A DNA stretch of 8,423 nt from Betaproteobacteria bacterium (GTDB lineage Bacteria > Pseudomonadota > Gammaproteobacteria > Burkholderiales > Thiobacillaceae): the NCBI GenBank assembly GCA_020049245.1, contig JAIFLB010000182.1, forward strand, positions 1 to 8,423. Reading direction: 5' to 3'. Positions 1-6,351 of the stretch are shown here, in pieces. Under the pieces are notes generated by a model. It was not told the DNA's origin. It searched no databases and worked only from the letters and a program-made list of their open reading frames with translations. The position numbers and the translations under genes were made by a program. Within the stretch, counting starts at the first letter, position 1. Each line of letters opens with the position of its first letter.

Positions 1-1364
1 GGAACAACGTGCCGTTCGAGGCGAGCGAATATTGCATCCGCCGCAGCGCTCGTTCCTGCGCCGCCGTTTTGAAGTAAATCAGGACATTGCGACAGGTCAC
101 CAGATCCATCCGGGTAAACGGCGGGTCTTCCAACAGGTTGTGGCGGGCAAACACGATGTTCTGGCGAATCTCCGCTTTCACCACAAAATGGTTGCCGCGC
201 TTGCTGAAGAAGCGCTCCAGCCGTTCCGGCGAGACTTCCGCCATGATCGCCTCGGAGAACGCACCGGCGCCAGCGGCTTCGATATTCTGCTGTTCCACAT
301 CGGTAGCGAAAATCTTGATGCTCGGCCAGCGCTTGACCTGTTCGAACGCCTCGGCAAACAGAATCGAAGGGTTGGCCGTCATCCCGCTCACGCACCAGAT
401 TGATGATGGTCTTGGCCATCACTTCGAACGATTCGGCATCGCGGAAGAAATTGGTCACCGGGATCAGAATCTCGCGCCGCAGCGTCAGCGCTTCGGAGCG
501 ATCGCCATGCAGCAACTTGAGATAGTTTTCCAGGTCCGGCACATGCCGTACCTGCATCCGGCGTTCGATCCGGCGTACCACGGTGGCGGGTTTGTATTCA
601 CGGAAATTGACGCCGCCCTGCTGATGCAGCAGGTGCAGGATTTCTTCCATCGGCGAGTCACGATCCAGCGACGAGTCGAGCGTCGAATCTGGCTGCTCAG
701 CCTTCAGCAGCGCGGGATGCGGCACATGCTGAATATGGTCGAGAATGCGCTGTCCAAGGTGTTCCGGCGGCAACACTTCATCCACCAGGCCGGTGACGAT
801 GGCGCTGCGCGGCATGCCGTCGAATTTGCAGGTTTCCGGGTCTTGCGCCAGCAGCAAACCGCCCGCCGCGTTGATCGCCACCGCACCCCGCGTGCCATCG
901 GAGCCGGTGCCGGAAAGAATGACACCGACCGCTCGATTGCCGTATTCCTGCGCCAGCGAGTTGAAGAACAGATCAATCGGCAGCGACAATCCGCGCGGGC
1001 TTTTCGGCGACAGGCGCAACTGCCCGACCGCAATCGTCATCAGGCTGCCGGGCGGGATCAGGTAGACCACGTTGGGCTCGATGCGCATTGCATCTTCAAC
1101 AGTAATCACCGGCATTTTGGTATGCCGCGACAGCAGGTTGGCCATCATGCTTTTGTGATCCGGCGAGAGATGCTGAATCACCACAAAGGCGGCGCCCGAA
1201 TCCACTTTCATTTCATGAAAAAAGCGTTCCAGCGCATCCAGGCCGCCAGCGGAAGCGCCAATGCCGACGACATAGCCGTCAAATCGGCTGGGCGGCTTGG
1301 GGGGTGCAGGGGGTGCGGCTTTGGCCGGCTTGCGGCCTTTGGCGGAGGTGTCTGATTGGGTCAT
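1..1364 (-). CDS. Hybrid CheB methylesterase-CheR methyltransferase, 3' partial, apparently frameshifted in the CheR half
   Basis: The start is the ATG at 1364-1362, 21 nt after the cheR stop, with no clear Shine-Dalgarno. After a Lys/Pro/Ala-rich leader of about 28 residues comes a CheB methylesterase domain (about 30-215) with the catalytic Ser38 in GASAGG, His65 in IQHLSP and Asp156 in SGTGSDGT. It should remove methyl groups from receptor glutamates. There is no N-terminal receiver domain, as is usual in CheB-CheR hybrids. A CheR N-terminal domain follows (about 239-333, ending ...RERDDGQPF). At about nt 362-371 homology jumps to another frame: ILFAEAFEQVKRW, IKIFATDV and VTCRNVLIYF are read with first bases one position off, from 364 down to the window edge. 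The residues between, including SAM motif I, are missing. The original frame stays free of stops to nt 1, so an automatic call would show one intact ORF. Family members usually continue into PAS or kinase domains, which would lie outside the window. CheB activity looks intact; CheR activity is probably lost unless this is a sequence error. Confidence 0.85.
   Translation of the reverse strand, partial: MTQSDTSAKGRKPAKAAPPAPPKPPSRFDGYVVGIGASAGGLDALERFFHEMKVDSGAAFVVIQHLSPDHKSMMANLLSRHTKMPVITVEDAMRIEPNVVYLIPPGSLMTIAVGQLRLSPKSPRGLSLPIDLFFNSLAQEYGNRAVGVILSGTGSDGTRGAVAINAAGGLLLAQDPETCKFDGMPRSAIVTGLVDEVLPPEHLGQRILDHIQHVPHPALLKAEQPDSTLDSSLDRDSPMEEILHLLHQQGGVNFREYKPATVVRRIERRMQVRHVPDLENYLKLLHGDRSEALTLRREILIPVTNFFRDAESFEVMAKTIINLVRERDDGQPFDSVCRGVRTGQALAEHQDFRYRCGTAEYRSRWRRCVLRGDHGGSLAGTAGALLQQARQPFCGESGDSPEHRVCPPQPVGRPAVYPDGSGDLSQCPDLLQNGGAGTSAAADAIFARLERHVV
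362..371 (-). other. Apparent ~50-nt deletion/frameshift junction in the hybrid cheB-cheR gene
   Basis: On the minus strand the CheR-like reading runs ...GGC CAA CCC TTC (residue 333, nt 368-366), then a single G (365), and resumes in a new frame at ATT CTG TTT GCC GAG (364 downwards). Aligned to the stand-alone CheR of the same cluster, the residues Arg102 to Ala118 that lie between FRVW and MLLAE have no counterpart here. That is 17 codons (51 nt) replaced by 1 nt, i.e. a net loss of about 50 nt, which is not a multiple of three. The alignment is by eye, so the exact edges are uncertain by a few bases. Confidence 0.75.
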
Positions 1365-1385
1365 CGAGAAAATTGGCTCAAGAGT

Positions 1386-2183
1386 TCAAGGTTTCCGATA
1401 AATCGCCGGCTTCACCTGCACCAGGCCCGGCACCAGGCCGGTGATGCTTTCGGAATGCCCGGAGAAGAAATAGCCATCCGGCTTCATGAACGGTAGCAGA
1501 TTCTCGACCACCCGACGCTTGGTCGGCATATCGAAATAGATCAACACATTGCGCAGAAAGATGACATCGAACAAGCCCAGCTTGGGCAACGGTTCCATCA
1601 GGTTGGCTTGCTGAAAGCGGACACGCTTGCGCAGCGTCGGGTCGATCAGGAAGGTGCCTTCCTGCTCACCAGTCCCCTTCAGGCAATAGGCGCGCAGATA
1701 GGGTTTCGGGATTTTCTCGGCGCGTTCCATCGGGTACTGGCCGCGACTCGCTTTTGCCAGCACCTTCGTGCTCAGGTCGGAACCGATGATTTCCCACGGT
1801 CGCTGCCCCAAACGTTCGGCCAGCAGCATGGCGATGCTGTAAGCCTCCTCGCCGGAGGAACTGGCTGCGCTCCAAACGCGGAAGGTATCGCCCGGCGGCA
1901 CTGCGGGGACGATGATTTCGCTCAGGAAAGCGAAATGCTGCGGCTCGCGAAAGAAGAAGGTTTCGTTGGTAGTCAGCGCATCCAGCGCCCATTGCCGTTC
2001 CTGCGGGTCAGTGCGGCCGGCAATAAGACGGAAATACTCGCCATAACTGGCAATGCCCAGGCTTTCGATGCGTCGCGTCAGGCGGCCGATCACCAGCGCC
2101 TTTTTTTCGTTGGTGAGACTGATGCCGGCGGCTTCGTAAAGCATTTTGCGCAGGAAATCGAATTCCTGGTCGGTGAGGTTCAT
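1386..2183 (-). CDS. cheR: Stand-alone CheR, SAM-dependent chemoreceptor glutamate methyltransferase
   Basis: A 265-residue cytoplasmic protein of typical CheR length that should methylate receptor glutamates using S-adenosylmethionine. The N-terminal helical domain (about 1-80) ends in TTNETFFFRE, a CheR hallmark. The SAM-binding fold follows, with motif I at 102-116 (VWSAASSSGEEAYS; many relatives have a Cys where Ser108 stands), GSDLST at 134-139, the strand FDVIFLRNVLIYF at 205-217, and GHSES at 242-246. The beta-subdomain (about 147-192) carries the loop KGTGEQEG, the same length as RGTGPHEG in E. coli CheR, a feature of CheRs that bind a receptor C-terminal pentapeptide. The start is set at ATG 2183 (MNLTDQEF), where family similarity begins. 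An in-frame ATG at 2294 exists, but the extra 37 codons are translated repeat DNA. The Shine-Dalgarno is weak (GGGA, 6 nt before the ATG). Confidence 0.95.
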   Translation of the reverse strand: MNLTDQEFDFLRKMLYEAAGISLTNEKKALVIGRLTRRIESLGIASYGEYFRLIAGRTDPQERQWALDALTTNETFFFREPQHFAFLSEIIVPAVPPGDTFRVWSAASSSGEEAYSIAMLLAERLGQRPWEIIGSDLSTKVLAKASRGQYPMERAEKIPKPYLRAYCLKGTGEQEGTFLIDPTLRKRVRFQQANLMEPLPKLGLFDVIFLRNVLIYFDMPTKRRVVENLLPFMKPDGYFFSGHSESITGLVPGLVQVKPAIYRKP

Positions 2184-2192
2184 GGCGAGTCC

Positions 2193-2273
2193 CGTAGGAT
2201 GGGCAATGTCGGGCGAAGCGCGTGTGCGCAGTCTCGTAGGTTGGGCAATGTCGGGCGAAGCGCGGAAGCGCAG
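2193..2273 (+). repeat. Two tandem 39-bp direct repeats of a GTAGGNTGGGCAATG-type element
   Basis: Copy 1 is at 2193-2231 and copy 2 at 2235-2273. Both begin CGTAGG(A/T)TGGGCAATG and continue TCGGGCGAAGCGCG; they differ by one base near the start and a few before the final GCGCAG. Dispersed elements of the GTAGGTTGGGC...GCCCAACC kind are common in proteobacterial intergenic DNA and often give spurious ORFs, as here. Copy 1 ends only 9 nt from the cheR start codon. Confidence 0.85.
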
Positions 2274-2329
2274 CGTGCCCAACGTTCCACGCATCCATGT
2301 TGGGCACGCTGCGCTTTGCCCAACCTACG
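2235..2329. repeat. Composite inverted repeat able to form a long two-part hairpin between mcp2 and cheR
   Basis: The inner arms are a perfect 16-bp inverted repeat, 2268-2283 (GCGCAGCGTGCCCAAC) and 2299-2314, around a 15-nt loop. Outer arms of 14 bp also match perfectly: 2235-2248 (CGTAGGTTGGGCAA) and 2316-2329. The unpaired stretch 2249-2267 lies only on the left side. Further inverted fragments follow: TTCGCCCGACA at 2336-2346 and CGCCCGACATTG at 2356-2367 are reverse complements of parts of the direct repeats. There is no T-tract after the stem on the minus strand, so it is not a canonical intrinsic terminator, but it could affect mRNA stability or reduce expression of cheR relative to upstream genes. 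Confidence 0.85.
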
Positions 2330-2380
2330 GAATGATTCGCCCGACAAATGCACAGCGCCCGACATTGATCGACCTCCATG

Positions 2381-3976
2381 TCAGAAGCGGACGAAATCGC
2401 CTTCCGCGACATCAGCGGCAGCGGCGGCCGGTCTGCTGATGCGGGCCATGCGTGGCATGGCGGCTTGCAGCGAAACCTGGTCTGAACCGGCAAGCGTGAA
2501 GAAGGCCATGGTCTGTTGCAGTTGTTCCGACTGGCTGTTCATTTCTTCCGCCGTGGCGGCCAATTCTTCCGATGCGGATGCGTTCTGCTGCGTGATATGC
2601 GAAAGCTGGCTGACTGCGCTGTTGATCTCGGCGATGCCGGATGCCTGTTCTCCCGAACCAGCAGAAATTTCCTGCACCAGATCCGAGGTTTTCTGGATCG
2701 ACGGCACGATTTCGTCCAGCAAGTGACCCGCAGTTTCCGCCATCTGCACACTGCCGCTGGCCAGTTCGCCGATTTCCTGCGCCGCCACCTGGCTGCGTTC
2801 TGCCAGTTTGCGCACTTCGGCAGCCACCACCGCGAAGCCCTTGCCATGCTCGCCGGCGCGCGCCGCTTCGATGGCCGCGTTCAGCGCCAGCATGTTGGTC
2901 TGGTAAGCGATGTCGTCGATGATGCCGATCTTGCCGGCGATCTGCTTCATCGCGGTCACTGTCTGCTGCACGGCCAAGCCGCCTTCGCCGGCTTCCTTCG
3001 CGGCCTTCGTCGCCATGCCGTCGGTCACCTTGGCGTTCTCGGTATTCTGCGTCACCGAAGCGTTCATCTGTTCCATTGCGGCCGAGGTTTTCTCGACGCT
3101 GGTCGCCTGCGCGCTGGAGGCCTGCGACAACGATTGCGAAGTGGCTGAAATCTGGCCCGATGCGCTGGTCAGTTGCTCCGCCGCGGAACGCACCTCGGCA
3201 ATGATCTGGGCCAGGCGGCCAACCATTTCCTGCAACGACGCAAGCAGGCTGCCCGGATTTTTTGACTCGATCTGCATCGACAGATCGCCGGCTGCAATGC
3301 GGTTCGCCATTTCCATTGCATACGCCGGCTCACCGCCCAGCCGGCGATATAAACCGCGCAATGTCAAAAACATCATGACGGTGCCGAAGATCGGCGCCAG
3401 CACGCTCAAACCCAGGCTCCAGGTGCGCATCTCGGCGACATTGGCCAGGGTCTGCTGGGCGCTGGCCTGGGCCGCTTCACCCAACACCTTTTTCTGTTCC
3501 AGCAAATGATCTTTCAACTTGCGCCAGAGCGGCGTCTCGTCCTTGTTCAGCTTGGCCTGCGCGGCGGGTGAATCCAGCTTCGCCAGCGCGGTAATCTCAT
3601 CCAGACGTTTCTCACGTTGTTCGCTCAGCTTGGATATTTCCTGCAGCACACTAACCAGTGCAGGCTTGTCAGTCGCCAACCTATTGGCGGTTTCAAGCGC
3701 GGCGCGGAAATCCTTGCGCGCCTTTTTCAGATTGTCATACGCCTTCGGATTGGCCGGGTCGAGAATGATGTTGCGCACCGCCTGCCCAGTCTGCAAACCC
3801 TGGGCATACATTTCGCTGAACGACTCCAGCAGCACCTGATCTTTTGCCAGATAGTCAGTCAGACATTGCTGGGCGTTGTTGAGACCACTGACCGCAACCC
3901 CCAGCGCAATCATGAACACGACGAAAACCACAGCACTGGAACCCAGCAAGCTGGCGCGAACCGTTAGTTGTTTCAT
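2381..3976 (-). CDS. Methyl-accepting chemotaxis protein (mcp2), two-TM receptor
   Basis: A 531-residue inner-membrane chemoreceptor that should control CheA through CheW. TM1 is about 9-30. A periplasmic, mostly helical region (about 31-186; SEMYAQGLQTGQAVRNIILD looks like a four-helix-bundle sensor) follows, then TM2 about 187-208. The HAMP-type linker (about 209-262) contains LGGEPAYAMEMANRIAAGDL. The long coiled-coil signalling domain (about 263-492) has the conserved hairpin tip with AYQTNMLALNAAIEAARAGE and GKGFAVVAAEVRKLAERS near 358-395. A flexible Ala/Arg-rich tail ends in DFVRF. The start at ATG 3976 (MKQLTVRAS) is preceded by AGGGGA at 3982-3987, 5 nt away; an in-frame ATG at 4078 is rejected because the extra 34 codons run into palindromic repeat DNA and would place hydrophilic sequence before TM1. 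The ligand cannot be read from the sequence. The tip and tail closely match those of mcp1. Confidence 0.96.
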   Translation of the reverse strand: MKQLTVRASLLGSSAVVFVVFMIALGVAVSGLNNAQQCLTDYLAKDQVLLESFSEMYAQGLQTGQAVRNIILDPANPKAYDNLKKARKDFRAALETANRLATDKPALVSVLQEISKLSEQREKRLDEITALAKLDSPAAQAKLNKDETPLWRKLKDHLLEQKKVLGEAAQASAQQTLANVAEMRTWSLGLSVLAPIFGTVMMFLTLRGLYRRLGGEPAYAMEMANRIAAGDLSMQIESKNPGSLLASLQEMVGRLAQIIAEVRSAAEQLTSASGQISATSQSLSQASSAQATSVEKTSAAMEQMNASVTQNTENAKVTDGMATKAAKEAGEGGLAVQQTVTAMKQIAGKIGIIDDIAYQTNMLALNAAIEAARAGEHGKGFAVVAAEVRKLAERSQVAAQEIGELASGSVQMAETAGHLLDEIVPSIQKTSDLVQEISAGSGEQASGIAEINSAVSQLSHITQQNASASEELAATAEEMNSQSEQLQQTMAFFTLAGSDQVSLQAAMPRMARISRPAAAAADVAEGDFVRF

Positions 3977-3981
3977 TTTCT

Positions 3982-3987
3982 TCCCCT
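3982..3987 (-). promoter_or_regulatory. Ribosome binding site of mcp2
   Basis: AGGGGA on the minus strand, 5 nt before ATG 3976. It supports this start over the upstream ATG at 4078. Confidence 0.75.
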
Positions 3988-4060
3988 GAACAGAACAGGC
4001 GGGCCTACTCCCCGGCACCCGCCCCGATCTTGACCCATGGGCCAGGCAGACACTGATCAA

Positions 4061-4133
4061 TTCGTCATTCCCGCGCATGCGGGAATCCAGTCACTTGATT
4101 CGACTGGGTTCCCGCCTGCGCGGGAACGACGAA
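4061..4133. repeat. Inverted pair of 30-bp palindromic repeats in the cheW-mcp2 gap
   Basis: Unit 1 (4061-4090) begins TTCGTCATTCCCGCG and has the palindrome ATTCCCGC-GCAT-GCGGGAAT at 4067-4086. Unit 2 (4104-4133) lies in inverse orientation and has GTTCCCGC-CTGC-GCGGGAAC at 4109-4126 with flanking GTT/AAC bases. Reverse-complemented, unit 2 matches unit 1 at 27 of 30 positions. Each unit can fold alone into an 8-bp stem with a 4-nt loop, and the pair can fold together across the 13-nt spacer 4091-4103. Unit 1 fits the ATTCCC-N8-GGGAAT pattern known from Neisseria dRS3 repeats and from the GTCATTCCCGCG elements common in many proteobacteria. No T-tract follows, so a role as a classic terminator is not supported. 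Confidence 0.88.
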
Positions 4134-4154
4134 AACGATTAATTCAGCGTCTAA

Positions 4155-4709
4155 CTAGGTAGTGCTTTCCGGCAAACCCAACGCGGGTACACCCCCCACT
4201 TGGGCCACCTGTGACAGTTGCGACATTTCCTCCACTGAAAGCACGTTGTGCACGTTCAGGATGATCACGAACTTGTCGTTCACCTTGCCCATACCCTGGA
4301 TGAAATCGGTGCGAATGCGGGCGCCGAAGCTGGGTGGCGGTTCCACCATGTTGGCCGGAATCTCCAGCACTTCGGACACGCTGTCGACGACGACGCCGAT
4401 ATCCTGCCGCTCACCGGCATTGTCGATTTCGATGATGATGATGCAGGTGCGCCGGGTCACCGCCACCGGCGGCCGCCCGAAACGCACCGACAGATCGATC
4501 ACCGGCACCACCGAGCCGCGCAGGTTGATCACACCGCGAATGAACGGCGGCATCATCGGCACCGTGGTCAACGCACCGTATTCGATGATTTCACGAATGT
4601 TGAGAATCTCGATGGCGAACATCTCGCCGCCGAGCTGAAAGGTCAGGTATTGCTGCTCGCCAATCGCCTGGGCAAGCGCGTTGGCGACGACAGGGACGAT
4701 GTTGCCCAT
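4155..4709 (-). CDS. cheW: CheW coupling protein
   Basis: A 184-residue cytoplasmic adaptor linking receptor tips to the P5 domain of CheA. One CheW-like SH3-type double-barrel domain spans about 18-160: it opens with QYLTFQLGGEMFAIEILNIR, has the receptor-contact motif IRGVINLRGSVVPVIDL (57-73), and closes with VIILNVHNVLS. The tail of about 25 residues is Gly/Ser/Val-rich and shows no domain. The start ATG at 4709 (MGNIVPVV) is set by a strong GAGGAGA placed 5-6 nt upstream; the longer in-frame ATG at 4886 lies inside mcp1 and is rejected. Only 10 nt separate it from the mcp1 stop, and the TGA stop is part of the ribosome binding site, which suggests coupled translation of receptor and adaptor. 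It is followed by the repeat-bearing gap. Confidence 0.97.
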   Translation of the reverse strand: MGNIVPVVANALAQAIGEQQYLTFQLGGEMFAIEILNIREIIEYGALTTVPMMPPFIRGVINLRGSVVPVIDLSVRFGRPPVAVTRRTCIIIIEIDNAGERQDIGVVVDSVSEVLEIPANMVEPPPSFGARIRTDFIQGMGKVNDKFVIILNVHNVLSVEEMSQLSQVAQVGGVPALGLPESTT

Positions 4710-4714
4710 CTTGC

Positions 4715-4721
4715 TCTCCTC
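4715..4721 (-). promoter_or_regulatory. cheW ribosome binding site overlapping the mcp1 stop codon
   Basis: The minus strand reads TGAGGAGAGCAAG-ATG: the mcp1 stop TGA (4722-4720) shares bases with the GAGGAGA Shine-Dalgarno of cheW. This arrangement favours re-initiation by ribosomes finishing mcp1 and fixes the cheW start at 4709. Confidence 0.85.
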
Positions 4722-6333
4722 AGAAGCGCACGAAATCGCGCTCGGAAGGATCGGTGTCCTTGGCGCTGGGCCGCGCCATCCTGGGTTGTGCGCGTTGCGC
4801 CATGACCGGTCCGCTCTGGCCGCCTTGGCCTGAACCGGAGAGTTTGAAGAAGGCCATGGTCTGTTGCAGTTGTTCGGCCTGGCCATTCATCTCTTCCGCA
4901 GTCGCCGCCAGTTCCTCGGAAGCCGAGGCGTTCTGTTGCGTGGTCTGCGACAACTGGCTCATGGCGCTGTTGATCTGGCCGATGCCGGACGATTGCTCGC
5001 TGGAGCCGGCGGCGATTTCCTGCACCAGGTCGGAGGTTTTCTGGATCGACGGCACGATTTCGTCGAGCAAGGTGCCGGCTTTTTCCGCCATCTGCACGCT
5101 GCCGCTGGCGAGTTCGCCGATTTCCTGCGCCGCGACCTGGCTGCGCTCGGCCAGTTTGCGCACTTCCGCCGCCACCACCGCGAAGCCCTTGCCATGTTCG
5201 CCGGCACGCGCCGCCTCGATGGCGGCATTGAGCGCCAGCATGTTGGTCTGGTAGGCGATGTCGTCGATGATGCCGATCTTGCCGGCGATCTGTTTCATGG
5301 CATGCACGGTCTGCTTCACCGCTTCGCCGCCCTCGACCGCTTCCTTCGAGGCTTTCTGCGCCATGTTGTCGGTGAGCTTGGCGTTCTCGGTGTTCTGCGT
5401 CACCGAGGCGCTCATCTGCTCCATCGAGGCCGAGGTTTCCTCGACGCTGGCAGCCTGTTCGCTGGAGCCCTGCGACAGCGATTGCGAGGTGGCCGAAACC
5501 TGACCGGAGGCGCTGGTCAGGTTGTCGGCGGCGCTGCGTACTTCGGTGATGATCTGCGACAGGCGGCCGACCATGGTCTGCATCGCCAGCAGCAACTGGC
5601 CGGTCTCGTCCTTGCTGTCTACGTCGATGCGGATGGACATGTCACCCTCGGCCATGGCTTCGGCCGCTTTCACCGCGACGCCGATCGGTTTGGTGATGCC
5701 GCGGGTGACCAGCCAGGCGCCGCCGACGGCGATGAGCACGGCGACCAGCAGGATGATGATGATGAGATTGCGGGTACTGGTGGCCAGGTCGGCGGCGTCC
5801 TTGCCGGTGGTCGCCATCAACTCGCTTTGGAATTCGATGAGTTTGTTGAGGTTGGCGAAATACGGCACCTGGACTTTGCGCAAATCGCCGAACAGCAGCG
5901 CGGTGGCTTCGGCCTTCTGGCCGTTGATGGCCAGTTCCAGGGTTTTGTCGCGCGCCTTGACGTACTCGGCGCGGGCATCCAGCACCGTCTTGAGCATTGC
6001 CTTGCCTTCCTCGCTCAGGATGGTTTTTTGCAGGGTTTCATAATGATCGTTGGCCTTCTTGCGGTTGTCGTCGATGAGCGCCTTCTGCTTCAGCATTTCC
6101 TCCCTGTCGCTGCTGATGATGAGGTTGCGCAGGGAGCGGGCGTCTTCGTTGACGACATCGATGATCGAGTTGGCGATGATCGTCTTGGGATACTTGTCGT
6201 TCACCATGTTGTCGATTTCGGCGTTGAGCTGACCAACCCTCATGATGCCGATCACCCCAACGAGGATAAGCAATACAACCACCGCGCCGAAGCCGATGGC
6301 AAGTTTCAGACCGAGTTTCAAGTTCTTGAACAT
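4720..6333 (-). CDS. Methyl-accepting chemotaxis protein (mcp1), two-TM receptor with four-helix-bundle-type sensor
   Basis: A 537-residue inner-membrane chemoreceptor. TM1 is about 12-34, a helical periplasmic sensor about 35-188 (NDKYPKTIIANSIIDVVNE, then ARSLRNLIISSD, typical of 4HB_MCP-type sensors), and TM2 about 189-209. The HAMP domain is about 210-263 (RGITKPIGVAVKAAEAMAEG). The signalling coiled coil is about 264-496, with the conserved tip near 359-398, and a Gly/Gln/Pro-rich tail ends in DFVRF. Ligand unknown. The start ATG at 6333 has AGGAGT 5 nt upstream and lies 18 nt after the cheA stop, so it is very likely cotranscribed with cheA. From about residue 347 to 418 the protein is identical to mcp2 by eye, while the sensor domains are different. 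Confidence 0.97.
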   Translation of the reverse strand: MFKNLKLGLKLAIGFGAVVVLLILVGVIGIMRVGQLNAEIDNMVNDKYPKTIIANSIIDVVNEDARSLRNLIISSDREEMLKQKALIDDNRKKANDHYETLQKTILSEEGKAMLKTVLDARAEYVKARDKTLELAINGQKAEATALLFGDLRKVQVPYFANLNKLIEFQSELMATTGKDAADLATSTRNLIIIILLVAVLIAVGGAWLVTRGITKPIGVAVKAAEAMAEGDMSIRIDVDSKDETGQLLLAMQTMVGRLSQIITEVRSAADNLTSASGQVSATSQSLSQGSSEQAASVEETSASMEQMSASVTQNTENAKLTDNMAQKASKEAVEGGEAVKQTVHAMKQIAGKIGIIDDIAYQTNMLALNAAIEAARAGEHGKGFAVVAAEVRKLAERSQVAAQEIGELASGSVQMAEKAGTLLDEIVPSIQKTSDLVQEIAAGSSEQSSGIGQINSAMSQLSQTTQQNASASEELAATAEEMNGQAEQLQQTMAFFKLSGSGQGGQSGPVMAQRAQPRMARPSAKDTDPSERDFVRF

Positions 6334-6338
6334 TTTGG

Positions 6339-6344
6339 ACTCCT
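6339..6344 (-). promoter_or_regulatory. Ribosome binding site of mcp1
   Basis: AGGAGT on the minus strand, 5 nt before ATG 6333, inside the 18-nt gap after the cheA stop. Confidence 0.85.
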
Positions 6345-6351
6345 GTTTAAA

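Noticed and set aside
87..1355. 422-codon open frame on the plus strand
   Set aside because: It lies antisense to the CheB-CheR hybrid, whose catalytic motifs are unmistakable; the plus-strand product shows no domain and is rich in His, Arg and Gln.
2184..2294. Upstream in-frame extension of cheR to ATG 2294
   Set aside because: The 37 extra codons are translated repeat DNA with no similarity to CheR, and CheR homology begins at the ATG at 2183.
2193..2367. CRISPR array
   Set aside because: Only two direct copies separated by 3 nt, plus inverted fragments; no spacers of regular length.
3977..4060. Promoter for mcp2 in the gap after cheW
   Set aside because: I found no convincing -35/-10 pair or flagellar sigma-28-type motif; a TTGATC at the far end lacks a suitable -10 partner.
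4061..4133. Rho-independent terminator after cheW
   Set aside because: The stems are strong but not followed by a run of T on the minus strand; the sequence matches a dispersed palindromic repeat instead.
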